NCBI GenBank assembly: GCA_964551735.1
Contig: CAZKEF010000016.1
Coordinates: forward strand, 61,651 to 125,650
Origin: DAOUAT01 sp964551735
GTDB taxonomy: Bacteria; Chloroflexota; Anaerolineae; CG2-30-64-16
Direction: 5' to 3'
DNA length: 64,000 nucleotides
The notes beneath the pieces are model-generated. The model was not told the DNA's origin. It was given only the letters and a program-made list of their open reading frames with translations, and ran no database searches. This document shows positions 55,461-64,000 of this stretch, piece by piece. Position 1 is the first letter of the stretch. The number at the start of each line of letters is the position of its first letter. The position numbers and the translations under genes are program-made.

Positions 55461-56699
55461 ATGCTGTCATCGCGCGAACGTGTGATGGCCGCGGTAGCCC
55501 ATCGCGAGCCGGATCGGATACCCATTGACCTGGGCGGGCACCGCTCATCGGGCATCATGGCCATTGCCTACAACCAACTCAAGCGCCACCTCGGCATCCT
55601 GACGGGCGACATCTTCGTGTACGACTTCGTGCAGCAATTGGCCGTCATCGAACCCGAGGTATTGGACCGCTTCGGCGTGGACACGGTCGAGCTGGGCCGC
55701 GGCTTCGCGCTGAAGCCCGAGGACTGGCAGGAATGGGTCCTGCCCGACGGCACGCCCTGCAAGATCCCGGCGTTCCTCCGGCCGGTCAAGGTCGGCGCTG
55801 ACTGGTGCATCTACCACGAAGACGGGACGCTGATCGCGATCCAGAAAGAGGGCTGTCTCTACCTGGAGCAGACCCACTGGCCCTACCTGGAGGCGGGCGA
55901 CGCCGACTTCAGTGACCTCAATGGGGCTTTCGACCACATGATGTGGTCCAAAGTCGGCGCGCCGCCGGCGCCCATCGGCTACGACCCGGCCGGGCTGGCG
56001 GAGTTGGCGGCCGGCGCAAGGTCGCTGCGCGCGTCCACCGACCGGGCCATCATCGGCCTGTTCGGTGGCAGTATCTTCGAAGGCGGGCAGCAGCTCTTCC
56101 GGATTGACACCTTCCTGGCGATGCTGGCGGGCGAGAAGGCACGAGCGCACCGCTTCCTCGACCGCCTGGTCGCGTACTACCTGGACAACCTGGGCAAGTT
56201 CCTGTCCGCGGTCGGCCCCTACATTGACATCGTGCTGTTCAGTGACGATTTCGGCATGCAGACCGGGCCCCAGATCTCGCCCCGCACCTATCGCGAGTTC
56301 TTCCAGCCGCGGCAAAAGATCCTGTGGACTGAATCCAAGCGGCTGGCCGACGCCAAGATCATGCTGCATTCGTGCGGCGGCATCTACCCGTTCCTGCCCG
56401 GCATGATTGATGCCGGTTTGGACATCCTCCAGCCGGTGCAGACGACGTGCAAAGACATGGAGCCCGAGCGCCTGAAGCGTGAATTCGGGCAGGACCTGTG
56501 CTTCTGGGGCGGCGGCAGCAACACCCGCGACATCCTGGGGCAAGCCACCCCCGCCGAAGTCGCGGCCGACGTCCGCCAGCGCATGGCGCAGTTTGCGCCC
56601 GGTGGCGGGTATGTTTTTCAGCAGATTCACAACGTCATGGCCGATGTTCCGCCCGAGAACATCGTCGCCATGTTGGATGCGGTCAATACAGGAGGGTAA
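55461..56699 (+). CDS. Uroporphyrinogen-decarboxylase-family protein (methyltransferase-like), copy 1
   Basis: The protein has 412 residues. N-terminal SSRERVMAAVAHREPDRIPID is the hallmark of the UroD/MtaA superfamily outside haem synthesis. A zinc-site-like motif LHSCGGIY occurs near residue 310, and FWGGGSNTRDILGQATPAEV near residue 353. Haem-pathway UroD proteins lack the HxC and are shorter, so this is more likely a corrinoid- or cofactor-linked methyltransferase or a related enzyme. No corrinoid protein is encoded nearby. It is translated closely with the next gene (1-bp gap). The role in inositol use is unknown. Confidence 0.75.
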   Translation: MLSSRERVMAAVAHREPDRIPIDLGGHRSSGIMAIAYNQLKRHLGILTGDIFVYDFVQQLAVIEPEVLDRFGVDTVELGRGFALKPEDWQEWVLPDGTPCKIPAFLRPVKVGADWCIYHEDGTLIAIQKEGCLYLEQTHWPYLEAGDADFSDLNGAFDHMMWSKVGAPPAPIGYDPAGLAELAAGARSLRASTDRAIIGLFGGSIFEGGQQLFRIDTFLAMLAGEKARAHRFLDRLVAYYLDNLGKFLSAVGPYIDIVLFSDDFGMQTGPQISPRTYREFFQPRQKILWTESKRLADAKIMLHSCGGIYPFLPGMIDAGLDILQPVQTTCKDMEPERLKREFGQDLCFWGGGSNTRDILGQATPAEVAADVRQRMAQFAPGGGYVFQQIHNVMADVPPENIVAMLDAVNTGG

Positions 56700-56700
56700 C

Positions 56701-57609
56701 ATGATCGATCCCTGGCAAACACGCGCCTCAGAATTTCATCCATACATGGCCGAAACCCTGGATGAACTCCCGGAGAGCCTCCGTGATGCGGCCCAGGCCG
56801 CCCTCCCGGTGGACGACAGCTTCGTCCGCGCGCTGGTCGTGCCGGCAGAGTATCGCTCCAGGGGCGAGGAAGAATCCCGCCCGGTGCCTGAACAGGCACT
56901 GATCTACACCCGCGACGGTGTGCTGCACGTCCTGGCGGCCCCGGAGGATGCGGCGACACCCGAGTCCACCTATCTCAAGCCCGAGTCTCTGCTGCTGTTG
57001 CGCTCTAGCCACATCCTGCTTCACGGCCGGCTGAAACTGTTGGGCACGGCCCAGGGGCAATTGACGCATCTGGAGCTGGAGTTCAACGCCATCGGCTGGC
57101 GCTTGATGGATGTAGAGTGGCGGGATCTGGTGGCCAAAGCGGTCGGCCTGCCCCAGCCGCAACAGGAACAGGCGGCAGAGATCGTGGGGACCCAGGCCGT
57201 GCTGGAGGCCGTGCCGTCCAAATTCGCCGAAGGCCTGCGCAAATATGGCCTCTATACGGGTGAGACCTTGTTGGGAACGGTTTATCAAAGGGGTGTCTGG
57301 ACGCAATCCCTATCGTTCTTCAATCAGCAGCTCACCCCCAACACGCTGCTGGCGCTGACCAACGCATCAGTATTGATCCTGGCCGAGGATCTGGCGCTGG
57401 TGCGCAAGAGCGATCAGTACGGCTTGATCGTCACCCGCATCCCGCGCCAAGTCGTGGCCGCGATGCAATCGGTGACCAAAGACTCGCTGCAGAACATCAC
57501 CTTCTTCCTGTCCCGCGGCGGTGTTACGGCGGAACGGGAGCTTCTGCTGGAGGCCGGCGCGGCGCGGCAGTGGCTGGAGCTGTGGTCGAAAAACGCAGCG
57601 ATTTCGTAA
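56701..57609 (+). CDS. Uncharacterised protein between two UroD-family genes
   Basis: The protein has 302 residues, starting one base after the previous stop codon, so it is surely co-translated. No recognised domain. Two stretches (about residues 95-145, LLLLRSSHILLHGRLKLLG; and 215-300, TNASVLILAEDLALVRKS) show the alternating beta pattern and terminal helix of PH-like domains. It has no signal peptide or membrane segment and few cysteines. The position between two UroD-family proteins suggests it serves the same reaction as a scaffold or adaptor. That is inference. Confidence 0.6.
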   Translation: MIDPWQTRASEFHPYMAETLDELPESLRDAAQAALPVDDSFVRALVVPAEYRSRGEEESRPVPEQALIYTRDGVLHVLAAPEDAATPESTYLKPESLLLLRSSHILLHGRLKLLGTAQGQLTHLELEFNAIGWRLMDVEWRDLVAKAVGLPQPQQEQAAEIVGTQAVLEAVPSKFAEGLRKYGLYTGETLLGTVYQRGVWTQSLSFFNQQLTPNTLLALTNASVLILAEDLALVRKSDQYGLIVTRIPRQVVAAMQSVTKDSLQNITFFLSRGGVTAERELLLEAGAARQWLELWSKNAAIS

Positions 57610-57653
57610 TCTGGTCGAGCAGACGATTCGAGTAGACACCCCGGAGGCCCCCA

Positions 57654-58931
57654 ATGAACTCACGAGAACGCGTCCACCGCGCCATCAACCATCAAGAGGC
57701 CGATCGCGTGCCGCTAGACCTGGGCGGCAGCAACGTCACCAGCATGAATGCCAGCGTGGTCTACAAGCTGCGCCAGGCGCTGGGCCTCGACGCACCCGGC
57801 ACGCCGGTTAAAGTCATCGAACCCTATCAGATGCTGGGCGAAACCGCGGACGATCTGCTCGATGCGCTGGGCGTAAATGTGGTTCCCCTGCGCGCCCGCA
57901 AGACCATGTTCGGTTTCATGAACGAAAACTGGAAGCCGTGGACCATGTTCGACGGCACGCCCGTGCTGGTGCCGGAACATTTCAACACTGAAACCGAGCC
58001 GAACGGCGACTTGTTGATGTATCCCGAAGGCGATAAGTCGGCCCTGCCCAGCGGCCGCATGCCCAAGGATGGCTTCTACTTCGACGCCATCATCCGGCAG
58101 TATCCCATCGAGGAAGATAAGCTCAACATTGAGGATAATGTCGAAGAGTTCAGCGATGTTACCGACGAAGACCTGGCGTTCTACCGCGCCGAGGCGGAGC
58201 GGCTCTACACCCATACCGACCGCGCGATATTCGGCGACTTCGGCGGCACCAGCTTCGGGGATGTGGCCATGGTCCCGGCCGCGTGGATGCGCCAGCACCC
58301 CAAGGGCATCCGCGACATCGAAGAATGGTACATGAGCACCGCCACACGCCCCGATTTCATCTACAAGGTGTTCGAGCGCCAGTGCGAGATCGGCCTGCGC
58401 AACTTGGCGAAGATCTACGACGCCGTGGGCAACCGGCTCTCGGTGGTGTTCATCACGGGCGCCGATTTCGGCATGCAGAACGGGCCGTTGATCTCCCCGC
58501 GCGCATATCGCAAGCTCTACCAGCCATTCCACAAGGTTATCAACGACTGGGTGCACACCCACACGGCCTGGAAGACCTTCATCCACTCCTGCGGCTCGGT
58601 GATCAACCTGTACGAGGATTTCATTGCGGCGGGGTTCGACATCGTCAATCCGGTGCAGACCTCGGCGACCGGCATGGACGCGCGGGAGTTGAAGCGCCGC
58701 TTCGGTGACCGCGTCACTTTCTGGGGCGGCGGTGTGGACACGCAATCCACCCTGCCCTACGGCACGCCGGACCAGGTGCGCGCGCAGGTGCGGGAGCGGC
58801 TGGAGATCTTCGGGCCCGGCGGCGGGTTCGTGTTCAACACCATCCACAACGTTCAGCCGGGTACGCCCATCGAAAATGTACTGGCGCTGTATGAGACGGT
58901 GCGGACGCATGGGCGGTATCCGATAAGATAA
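57654..58931 (+). CDS. Uroporphyrinogen-decarboxylase-family protein (methyltransferase-like), copy 2
   Basis: This 425-residue protein is related to the gene two positions upstream. It starts NSRERVHRAINHQEADRVPLDLGG, has IHSCGSVINLYEDFIAAG with the HxC motif, and FWGGGVDTQSTLPYGTPDQV. The GGGFVFNTIHNVQPGTPIENV end resembles MtaA/MtbA-type methyltransferases. An acidic insertion lies at about residues 145-180. The two paralogues may form a pair acting on the methyl group of a methylated inositol, but no corrinoid carrier is visible. Confidence 0.75.
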   Translation: MNSRERVHRAINHQEADRVPLDLGGSNVTSMNASVVYKLRQALGLDAPGTPVKVIEPYQMLGETADDLLDALGVNVVPLRARKTMFGFMNENWKPWTMFDGTPVLVPEHFNTETEPNGDLLMYPEGDKSALPSGRMPKDGFYFDAIIRQYPIEEDKLNIEDNVEEFSDVTDEDLAFYRAEAERLYTHTDRAIFGDFGGTSFGDVAMVPAAWMRQHPKGIRDIEEWYMSTATRPDFIYKVFERQCEIGLRNLAKIYDAVGNRLSVVFITGADFGMQNGPLISPRAYRKLYQPFHKVINDWVHTHTAWKTFIHSCGSVINLYEDFIAAGFDIVNPVQTSATGMDARELKRRFGDRVTFWGGGVDTQSTLPYGTPDQVRAQVRERLEIFGPGGGFVFNTIHNVQPGTPIENVLALYETVRTHGRYPIR

Positions 58932-58962
58932 TCATGCTCACAAGCAAACAAGGGGGGACATC

Positions 58963-59799
58963 ATGCAACTGGGTTTTCACGGGGCAACCACCATGACCAG
59001 CGACCTCGAGACCGATGTCGCGGTGACCAAGGCCGCGGGCTTCAAAGCGCTGGAGCTGTGGGCCGCCAAACTGGACCGCTACCTGGCCACGCACTCGGTG
59101 GCGGAGTTGAAGGCGCTGTTGGACGATAACGGCGTCGCGCCGATGAGCATCAACTCGATTGAGTTCATCGCGTTTCGTAGCGCGGAAGACTACGCCGGGA
59201 TCCGGGCGCGTTGCCAGCAATTGTGCGAGCTATCGGAACAGATCGGCAACCCGTGTGTGGTGGTGGTGCCCAGCCCCACGCCCGATCGCAACATGCCGTG
59301 GGCGGACGTCGTGGCGGAGTACGTCACGGTGCTGCGCGATCTGGCCGATATCGCCGCGCCGCATGGCGTCAAGCTGTCCTTCGAATTCCTGGGGTTCGGC
59401 TGGTGCACCGTGCGCACCCCGCGCGCTGCGCTGGAGATCGTGCAGCAGGTGGATCGGCCCAACATCGGCATGACGGTAGACTGTGCCCACTTCTTCGGCG
59501 GCGGCGGCCTGCTGAGCGAGCTCGATCAGCTCGACCCGGCGCGCATCTACGCGTTCCACCTGGACGACCTGGAGGACACCCCCAAAGAGGCGATCAGCGA
59601 CGCCACGCGCCTGTTCCCCGGCCTGGGCGTCATCCCGTTGGACGAGATCTGCCGGCGCCTGAGCGGCATCGGCTACGATGGTGTCTGCTCCATCGAACTG
59701 TTCCGGCCGGAGTATTGGGGTTGGGACCCGGCCAGGGTCGCCCAAGAGGCGCGGGAAGCCGCGTTGAAAATCCTGGCGCCGCATTTCAAGGTGGCGTGA
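58963..59799 (+). CDS. iolI: Inosose isomerase-like sugar isomerase/epimerase
   Basis: This 278-residue TIM-barrel metal enzyme of the AP-endonuclease-2 superfamily closely matches the IolI pattern. Landmarks are the N-terminal FHGATTMTSDLETD, FEFLGFGWCTVRTPRAALEIV, TVDCAHFF, AFHLDDLEDTPKEA and IELFRPEYWGWDP near the C-terminus. IolI interconverts inosose isomers (2-keto-myo-inositol and 1-keto-D-chiro-inositol), letting other inositol isomers enter the pathway. It is the last gene of the locus; a family A palindrome follows. Confidence 0.85.
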   Translation: MQLGFHGATTMTSDLETDVAVTKAAGFKALELWAAKLDRYLATHSVAELKALLDDNGVAPMSINSIEFIAFRSAEDYAGIRARCQQLCELSEQIGNPCVVVVPSPTPDRNMPWADVVAEYVTVLRDLADIAAPHGVKLSFEFLGFGWCTVRTPRAALEIVQQVDRPNIGMTVDCAHFFGGGGLLSELDQLDPARIYAFHLDDLEDTPKEAISDATRLFPGLGVIPLDEICRRLSGIGYDGVCSIELFRPEYWGWDPARVAQEAREAALKILAPHFKVA

Positions 59800-59819
59800 G
59801 CGGCAACCCGAATCATTCT

Positions 59820-59881
59820 GAATTCGAGGCTTCGGCCGGTCTCTTGCGGTGAAGCGTGTAACCGACTGGAGCCTCGATTCC
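59820..59881. repeat. Palindromic repeat family A, copy 6
   Basis: The left arm is GAATTCGAGGCTTCGGCCGG and the right arm the ACCGACTGGAGCCTCGATTCC type. It lies directly after the inositol locus, where it could serve as a transcript end structure. Confidence 0.75.
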
Positions 59882-59939
59882 GGGGCTCGACCGCGGCTTT
59901 GACCAACGCGACGCCTTGACCTTACCCCTGCAGTCCGAT

Positions 59940-59968
59940 TTGTGTAACCTCGGTTCCAGTGCTATCAT
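59940..59968 (+). promoter_or_regulatory. Promoter of the membrane multihaem cytochrome gene
   Basis: TTGTGT (59940-59945) and TATCAT (59963-59968) are 17 bp apart. The leader is about 75 nt. Confidence 0.5.
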
Positions 59969-60048
59969 AAGGTCCTCAGACCGCCCGGCCCCCATCCCGC
60001 GTGCCGGTATTTGTCCTGTTGTCTTGACCAAAGGAGTGAGGCAACCCT

Positions 60049-62160
60049 ATGGAAGAGCCATCCGTCCCCTTGTCCCCGGTTGAGCCACCTGCTGTCGAAT
60101 CGCCGCCGACCGAAGCGCAGGCTGCGCCACCCAAACGCCGCCGCTGGCCCTGGGTGCTCGGCGCCCTGGCGGCAATCGCTGTCCTCTTCGTATTCTTTAT
60201 CGCCTCGGTTGAGTTGCTGCACTACACCGAGTCCACCGCGTTCTGCTCGCTGTGCCATGTGATGAAGCCGGAGTACACCGCCTACGAGCACTCACCCCAC
60301 GCGCGCGCCGAGTGCGGTAGCTGCCACATCGGGCCGGGCGCGCTTGCGGCCGTCCAGGTCAAGCTGGCCAACGTGCGCTACGTGTGGGTTTATCCCACCA
60401 ATAGCTACGAGCGCCCCATCCCGTCACCGATCCACAGCTTGCGACCGGTTGAGATCGTCTGCGAGCAGTGCCACTGGCCGGAGAAGTTCTACCAGGATCG
60501 CCTGGTGGTGCTCTCGCACTACGGCACGGATGAGCAGAACAGCCTGACCCAGACGGCCCTGCTGATGAAGACCGGCGGCGGCCAGGAATCGGCCGGCTTC
60601 GGCCGCGGCATCCACTGGCACATCGCCAACCCGGTCTACTACATCGCCACCGACGAGAAGCGGCAGAACATCCCCTGGGTGCAGGCGGAGTACGAAGGCA
60701 AGATCACCGAATACATCGCCACCGACAGCACCCTGACGGCCGCGGATATCGCGCAAGCCGAAAAGCGCAAGATGGACTGCGTGGATTGCCATAACCGGGC
60801 CAGCCATGACTTCCGCCGGCCAACCGAGGCGCTGGATGAGGCGCTGGCTGCGGGGCTCATCCCTGCTGACCTGCCGGCCATCAAGCAACAGGGCGCGGCG
60901 GTGTTGGAGCAGCGCTACCAGACCGAGGCCGAGGCCGCCCAGGCCATCGCTGCCGTGGCCGACTACTACAAGAACGCCTATCCGGACGTGTACAACAACC
61001 GCCAGGCCGACGTTCAAAAGGCCATCTCAGAGTTACAAGCGATCTTCGACCGTTCGACGTTTCCGTTCATGAATGTCACTTGGGAATCCCACCCAAACAA
61101 CATCGGTCACAAGGACTTCCCCGGCTGCTTCCGCTGCCACGATGGCAAGCATCTGAGCGTTGACAACCAGGCCATCCGCCTGGAATGCAACATCTGCCAC
61201 AGCATCCCGGAGGTTGCGCTGCCCGGCCAGGCGGCGCCGGCCATCGCAGCCCTGCCGGCGGCCAACGAGCCGGATTCGCACCGCAGGACCACGTGGCTGT
61301 CGGAGCATCGCTTCCAGTTCGACGCGACCTGCGCCGATTGCCACACGCTGGACAATCCTGGCGGCAGCGATAACAGCAGCTTCTGCTCGAACAGCGCGTG
61401 CCACGCCACCGAGTGGAAATTTGTGGGTCTCAACGCGCCCAAGGTGCGCGAGTTGTCGGCGCCGCCCAGCGTACCCTCGCAAGGTGTCGCCAGGCCGATC
61501 CCCCACCCGATCAGCGCCACCACCGACTGTGTCATCTGCCATGGCGCGGGCGCGGTGAAGCCGTTCCCAGAGAACCACACGGCGTTCACGCCTGAGATGT
61601 GCGCCAACTGCCACCAGGCGACCATGAAGGAGGGGGTAGCGGCGCCTGGCGCGGCCCCTGCCATCCCGCACCAACTGGAAGGCATGGGTGAGTGCCAGAA
61701 CTGCCACGCCGCGGGCGGCATCAGGCCCTGGCCCGAAAACCACGCAGCCTTCACCTCTGACATCTGCACCAATTGCCACAAGGCAGATCAGCCGGGCGTT
61801 GCACCCGGCGCCGCACGTGCCGTTCCGCACCAGATCGAGGGCGGCATGGCCGACTGCAAGATGTGCCACGCGGCGGACGGGATCAGGCCGTGGCCCGCCA
61901 ACCACGCAGCCTTCACGCCCGACTTGTGCGGTAACTGCCACGCGCTGCCCCAGGGGAGCGCTGCGCCGGCTTCAACCCCTGACAGTTCTGACGATAGCGA
62001 CGACATGGCCGGTGGCCCGATGCCCATCCCCCACGAAGTGACCGGCCGCGAACAATGCCTGGCCTGCCATAACCCCGACGGCGGCCTGAAGCCAGCCCCC
62101 TCGGATCACGCCGGCAGGACCAACGATTCCTGCCAAACATGTCATAAGCCGAAGGCGTAG
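60049..62160 (+). CDS. Membrane-anchored multihaem cytochrome c (NapC/NirT-like N-terminus)
   Basis: The protein has 703 residues. A Pro-rich cytoplasmic N-terminus with KRRR is followed by one membrane helix (about 34-54), with the rest outside. CSLCHVM at residues 66-72 has the CxxCHxM form of the first NapC/NrfH haem. In total fifteen CxxCH motifs and one CSNSACH (CX4CH) are present. The last 220 residues hold four tandem modules, each with two haem motifs and the framework PHQ, then a CxxCH, then ENHAAFT, then a second CxxCH. A quinol-to-extracellular electron conduit is the likely role. Signs of a linked terminal reductase are absent. Confidence 0.9.
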   Translation: MEEPSVPLSPVEPPAVESPPTEAQAAPPKRRRWPWVLGALAAIAVLFVFFIASVELLHYTESTAFCSLCHVMKPEYTAYEHSPHARAECGSCHIGPGALAAVQVKLANVRYVWVYPTNSYERPIPSPIHSLRPVEIVCEQCHWPEKFYQDRLVVLSHYGTDEQNSLTQTALLMKTGGGQESAGFGRGIHWHIANPVYYIATDEKRQNIPWVQAEYEGKITEYIATDSTLTAADIAQAEKRKMDCVDCHNRASHDFRRPTEALDEALAAGLIPADLPAIKQQGAAVLEQRYQTEAEAAQAIAAVADYYKNAYPDVYNNRQADVQKAISELQAIFDRSTFPFMNVTWESHPNNIGHKDFPGCFRCHDGKHLSVDNQAIRLECNICHSIPEVALPGQAAPAIAALPAANEPDSHRRTTWLSEHRFQFDATCADCHTLDNPGGSDNSSFCSNSACHATEWKFVGLNAPKVRELSAPPSVPSQGVARPIPHPISATTDCVICHGAGAVKPFPENHTAFTPEMCANCHQATMKEGVAAPGAAPAIPHQLEGMGECQNCHAAGGIRPWPENHAAFTSDICTNCHKADQPGVAPGAARAVPHQIEGGMADCKMCHAADGIRPWPANHAAFTPDLCGNCHALPQGSAAPASTPDSSDDSDDMAGGPMPIPHEVTGREQCLACHNPDGGLKPAPSDHAGRTNDSCQTCHKPKA

Positions 62161-62177
62161 CCCTAAGCCCACAATCT

Positions 62178-62218
62178 GCGGACATGCCCGGCATCGTCGA
62201 GATGCCGGGCATGTCCGC
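62178..62218 (+). repeat. Perfect 18-bp hairpin after the multihaem cytochrome
   Basis: GCGGACATGCCCGGCATC (62178-62195) pairs completely with 62201-62218 across GTCGA. There is no T-run, so termination would not be of the standard kind. Confidence 0.75.
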
Positions 62219-62274
62219 GATCCCAGATCGAGCTCCTCCTGGGCGCACTCAACCTATCTTCTCATCTCTCTTAG

Positions 62275-62304
62275 TTGCATATTTGTGTATACATTAAGTA
62301 TAAT
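62275..62304 (+). promoter_or_regulatory. Promoter of acetyl-CoA synthetase
   Basis: TTGCAT (62275-62280) and a perfect TATAAT (62299-62304) are 18 bp apart, in an A/T-rich patch unlike its surroundings. Confidence 0.65.
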
Positions 62305-62370
62305 CTGCGCAACACTCGAAGGGCATTCATTCGCAGCATTCGTCGCAGCACCAACTTATGGGAGGGGTCT

Positions 62371-64000
62371 ATGGGGAATCAAAACGGTCAGCAGAATGGG
62401 GATTTCGTGAAGCCCGCGCCCGAAATCATCGCCAACGCCAACGTCAAGAGCTACGAGGAGCTGGCCCGCTGGGCCGAGGAGGACCTGCCCGGCTTCTGGG
62501 CCGCGCAGGCTGAACAGTTTGAGTGGTTCCGCAAGTGGGACACCGTGCTGGACGAGTCCAAAGCGCCGTTCTACCAATGGTTCACCGGCGGCAAGACCAA
62601 CATCGTCTACAACTGCCTGGACCGCCACGTGGCCACCTGGCGACGCAACAAACTGGCGCTGATCTGGGAGGGAGAGAACGGCGAGCTGCGCACCTTCTCG
62701 TATCACGCGCTCAACCGCGAGGTGTGCATGTTCGCCAACGTGCTGCGCAGCATGGGGGTGAAGAAGGGGGACCGCGTCACGATCTACATGGGCCGCGTGC
62801 CGGAGCTCCCCATCGCCATGCTGGCGTGCGCCAAGATCGGCGCGATCCATTCGGTGGTCTACGGCGGCTTCTCGGTGGAGGCGCTGCACGGCCGCATCGA
62901 GGACAGCCAGTCCAACGTGGCGATCACCTGCGACGGCGGCTACATGAACGGCAAGATCGTGGAGCTGAAGCGCATCCTCGACGAGGCGATCACGCGCGCC
63001 GGCTCGGTGGAGCATGTGATCGTCTTCCGGCGCACCGGCCACGAGGTGCCCATGGAACAGGGCCGCGACTACTGGTATCACGAGCTGATGGGGCTGCCCA
63101 TCGCGCGCGCGGCCGCGGGCGGCAACCGCTGCGAGACCGAGGTGATGGATGCCGAAGACCCGCTCTTCATGCTCTACACCTCCGGCACCACCGGCAAGCC
63201 CAAGGCGATCCTGCACACCCATGGCGGCTACATGGTGGGCGTGGCGACCACCCTCAAGGCCGTGTTCGACCTGAAGGAGGACGACCGCTACTGGTGCGCG
63301 GCCGATCCGGGCTGGATCACCGGTCACTCCTACATCGTCTACGGCCCACTGCTGCTGGGCGCCACCAGCTTCATGTACGAGGGTGCGCCCACCTACCCCT
63401 ATCCCAACCGTTGGTGGAGCATGGTGGAGAAGTATGGGGTCAACGTGCTTTACACCGCGCCCACCGCCATCCGCGGGCTGATGCGCTTCGGTGAGGCGTG
63501 GCCCAACCGGCACGACCTATCATCGCTGCGGCTGCTGGGCACCGTGGGCGAGCCCATCAACCCCGAGGCGTGGCGCTGGTATCACCGGGTCATCGGTAAG
63601 GAACGCTGCCCCGTGATGGACACCTGGTGGCAGACCGAGACCGGCATGTTCATGATCACCCCGCTGCCGGTGGTGGACCTCAAGCCGGGCAGCGCCACCC
63701 GGCCCTTCCCCGGCATCCAGGCCGAGATCCTGGACGACGCCGGCAACCCGGTCGGCCCGGGCGAAGAGGGCTACCTGGTGCTGAAACGGCCGTGGCCAGC
63801 TATGCTGCGTACGCTCTACAAAGACCCGGAACGTTATGTCAGCCAGTACTGGTCCAAATATCCCGGCAAGTACTTCACCGGCGACAGCGCGCGGCGCGAT
63901 GAGGACGGCTACTTCTGGGTCATCGGCCGGGTGGACGACGTGATTAAGGTCTCCGGCTACCGCCTGGGCACCGCCGAGATCGAAAGCGCGCTGGTGAGCC
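62371..64000 (+). CDS. acs: Acetyl-CoA synthetase (AMP-forming), partial (C-terminus beyond right edge)
   Basis: 543 residues are visible from the ATG at 62371 (GGAGGGG 3 nt upstream). It activates acetate with ATP and CoA to acetyl-CoA. Motifs in order: YGGFSVEALHGRIEDS, phosphate loop YTSGTTGKPKA, WITGHSYIVYGPL, TVGEPINPEAW, TWWQTETGMFMI, TGDSARRDEDGYFW and the hinge GRVDDVIKVSGYRLG. The last usually reads SGHRLG, a Tyr for His change at a position close to the hinge. The remaining roughly 100 residues, including the regulatory lysine, are off the window. It has its own promoter. Confidence 0.96.
   Translation, partial: MGNQNGQQNGDFVKPAPEIIANANVKSYEELARWAEEDLPGFWAAQAEQFEWFRKWDTVLDESKAPFYQWFTGGKTNIVYNCLDRHVATWRRNKLALIWEGENGELRTFSYHALNREVCMFANVLRSMGVKKGDRVTIYMGRVPELPIAMLACAKIGAIHSVVYGGFSVEALHGRIEDSQSNVAITCDGGYMNGKIVELKRILDEAITRAGSVEHVIVFRRTGHEVPMEQGRDYWYHELMGLPIARAAAGGNRCETEVMDAEDPLFMLYTSGTTGKPKAILHTHGGYMVGVATTLKAVFDLKEDDRYWCAADPGWITGHSYIVYGPLLLGATSFMYEGAPTYPYPNRWWSMVEKYGVNVLYTAPTAIRGLMRFGEAWPNRHDLSSLRLLGTVGEPINPEAWRWYHRVIGKERCPVMDTWWQTETGMFMITPLPVVDLKPGSATRPFPGIQAEILDDAGNPVGPGEEGYLVLKRPWPAMLRTLYKDPERYVSQYWSKYPGKYFTGDSARRDEDGYFWVIGRVDDVIKVSGYRLGTAEIESALVS

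Noticed and set aside
55461..58931. Haem biosynthesis uroporphyrinogen decarboxylase (hemE)
   Set aside because: Both proteins are longer than HemE, have the HxC motif of methyltransferase-type members and sit in an inositol operon without haem genes.

Overview
The window is high-GC DNA that most resembles a member of the Chloroflexota (Anaerolineae/Caldilineae-like). This rests on four things: peptide-binding lipoproteins with a TACPAP-type lipobox followed by a VETVVVKEEVK-style stalk, many intergenic palindromes including TAGGGGCG-type repeats, DUF6062- and DUF5678-like proteins, and multihaem cytochromes beside inositol and peptide uptake genes. No tRNA, rRNA, CRISPR array, transposase or phage gene was recognised. 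The lineage is an inference from protein style, not from a marker gene.

Layout. 1-3.1 kb: the start of a DNA methyltransferase running off the left edge, a DEDDh exonuclease and a protein with a nucleotidyltransferase-like motif. 3.2-26.7 kb (minus strand): three complete oligopeptide ABC importer operons, each with one binding lipoprotein, two permeases and two ATPases, plus one orphan binding lipoprotein and two small membrane proteins. Two of the three operon-linked binding proteins carry the halves of the family-5 fold in swapped order, which looks like circular permutation, with different cut points. 27.0-30.6 kb (minus): a MoaD/ThiS-like protein, a cation diffusion facilitator and a hydantoinase/oxoprolinase-family protein. 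31-38.8 kb (plus): a secreted decahaem cytochrome built as a tandem duplication, a DUF5678/retropepsin-like gene pair, a heavy-metal P-type ATPase carrying two palindromic elements inside its frame, enolase, and a DUF6062-like protein.

38.8-59.8 kb (plus) is one large inositol catabolism and uptake locus. It opens with a strong promoter flanked and overlapped by two LacI-type operators. Then come a transaldolase-like aldolase, a LacI regulator, iolB, iolC, iolD, two methylmalonate-semialdehyde dehydrogenases, iolE, iolG, a second inositol dehydrogenase-like oxidoreductase, a ribose/inositol-type ABC importer (binding protein, double ATPase, permease), two uroporphyrinogen-decarboxylase-family proteins separated by an unknown protein, and iolI. 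Together these take inositol from import to acetyl-CoA, except that no iolJ aldolase is visible. The first gene has the residues of a fructose-6-phosphate-aldolase-like enzyme and is a candidate for that step. 60-64 kb: a membrane-anchored cytochrome with 16 putative haem sites and an acetyl-CoA synthetase running off the right edge.

Several families of short palindromic or inverted-repeat elements are spread through the intergenic regions. One family also sits inside the metal ATPase gene, and another appears to supply stop codons to two genes.
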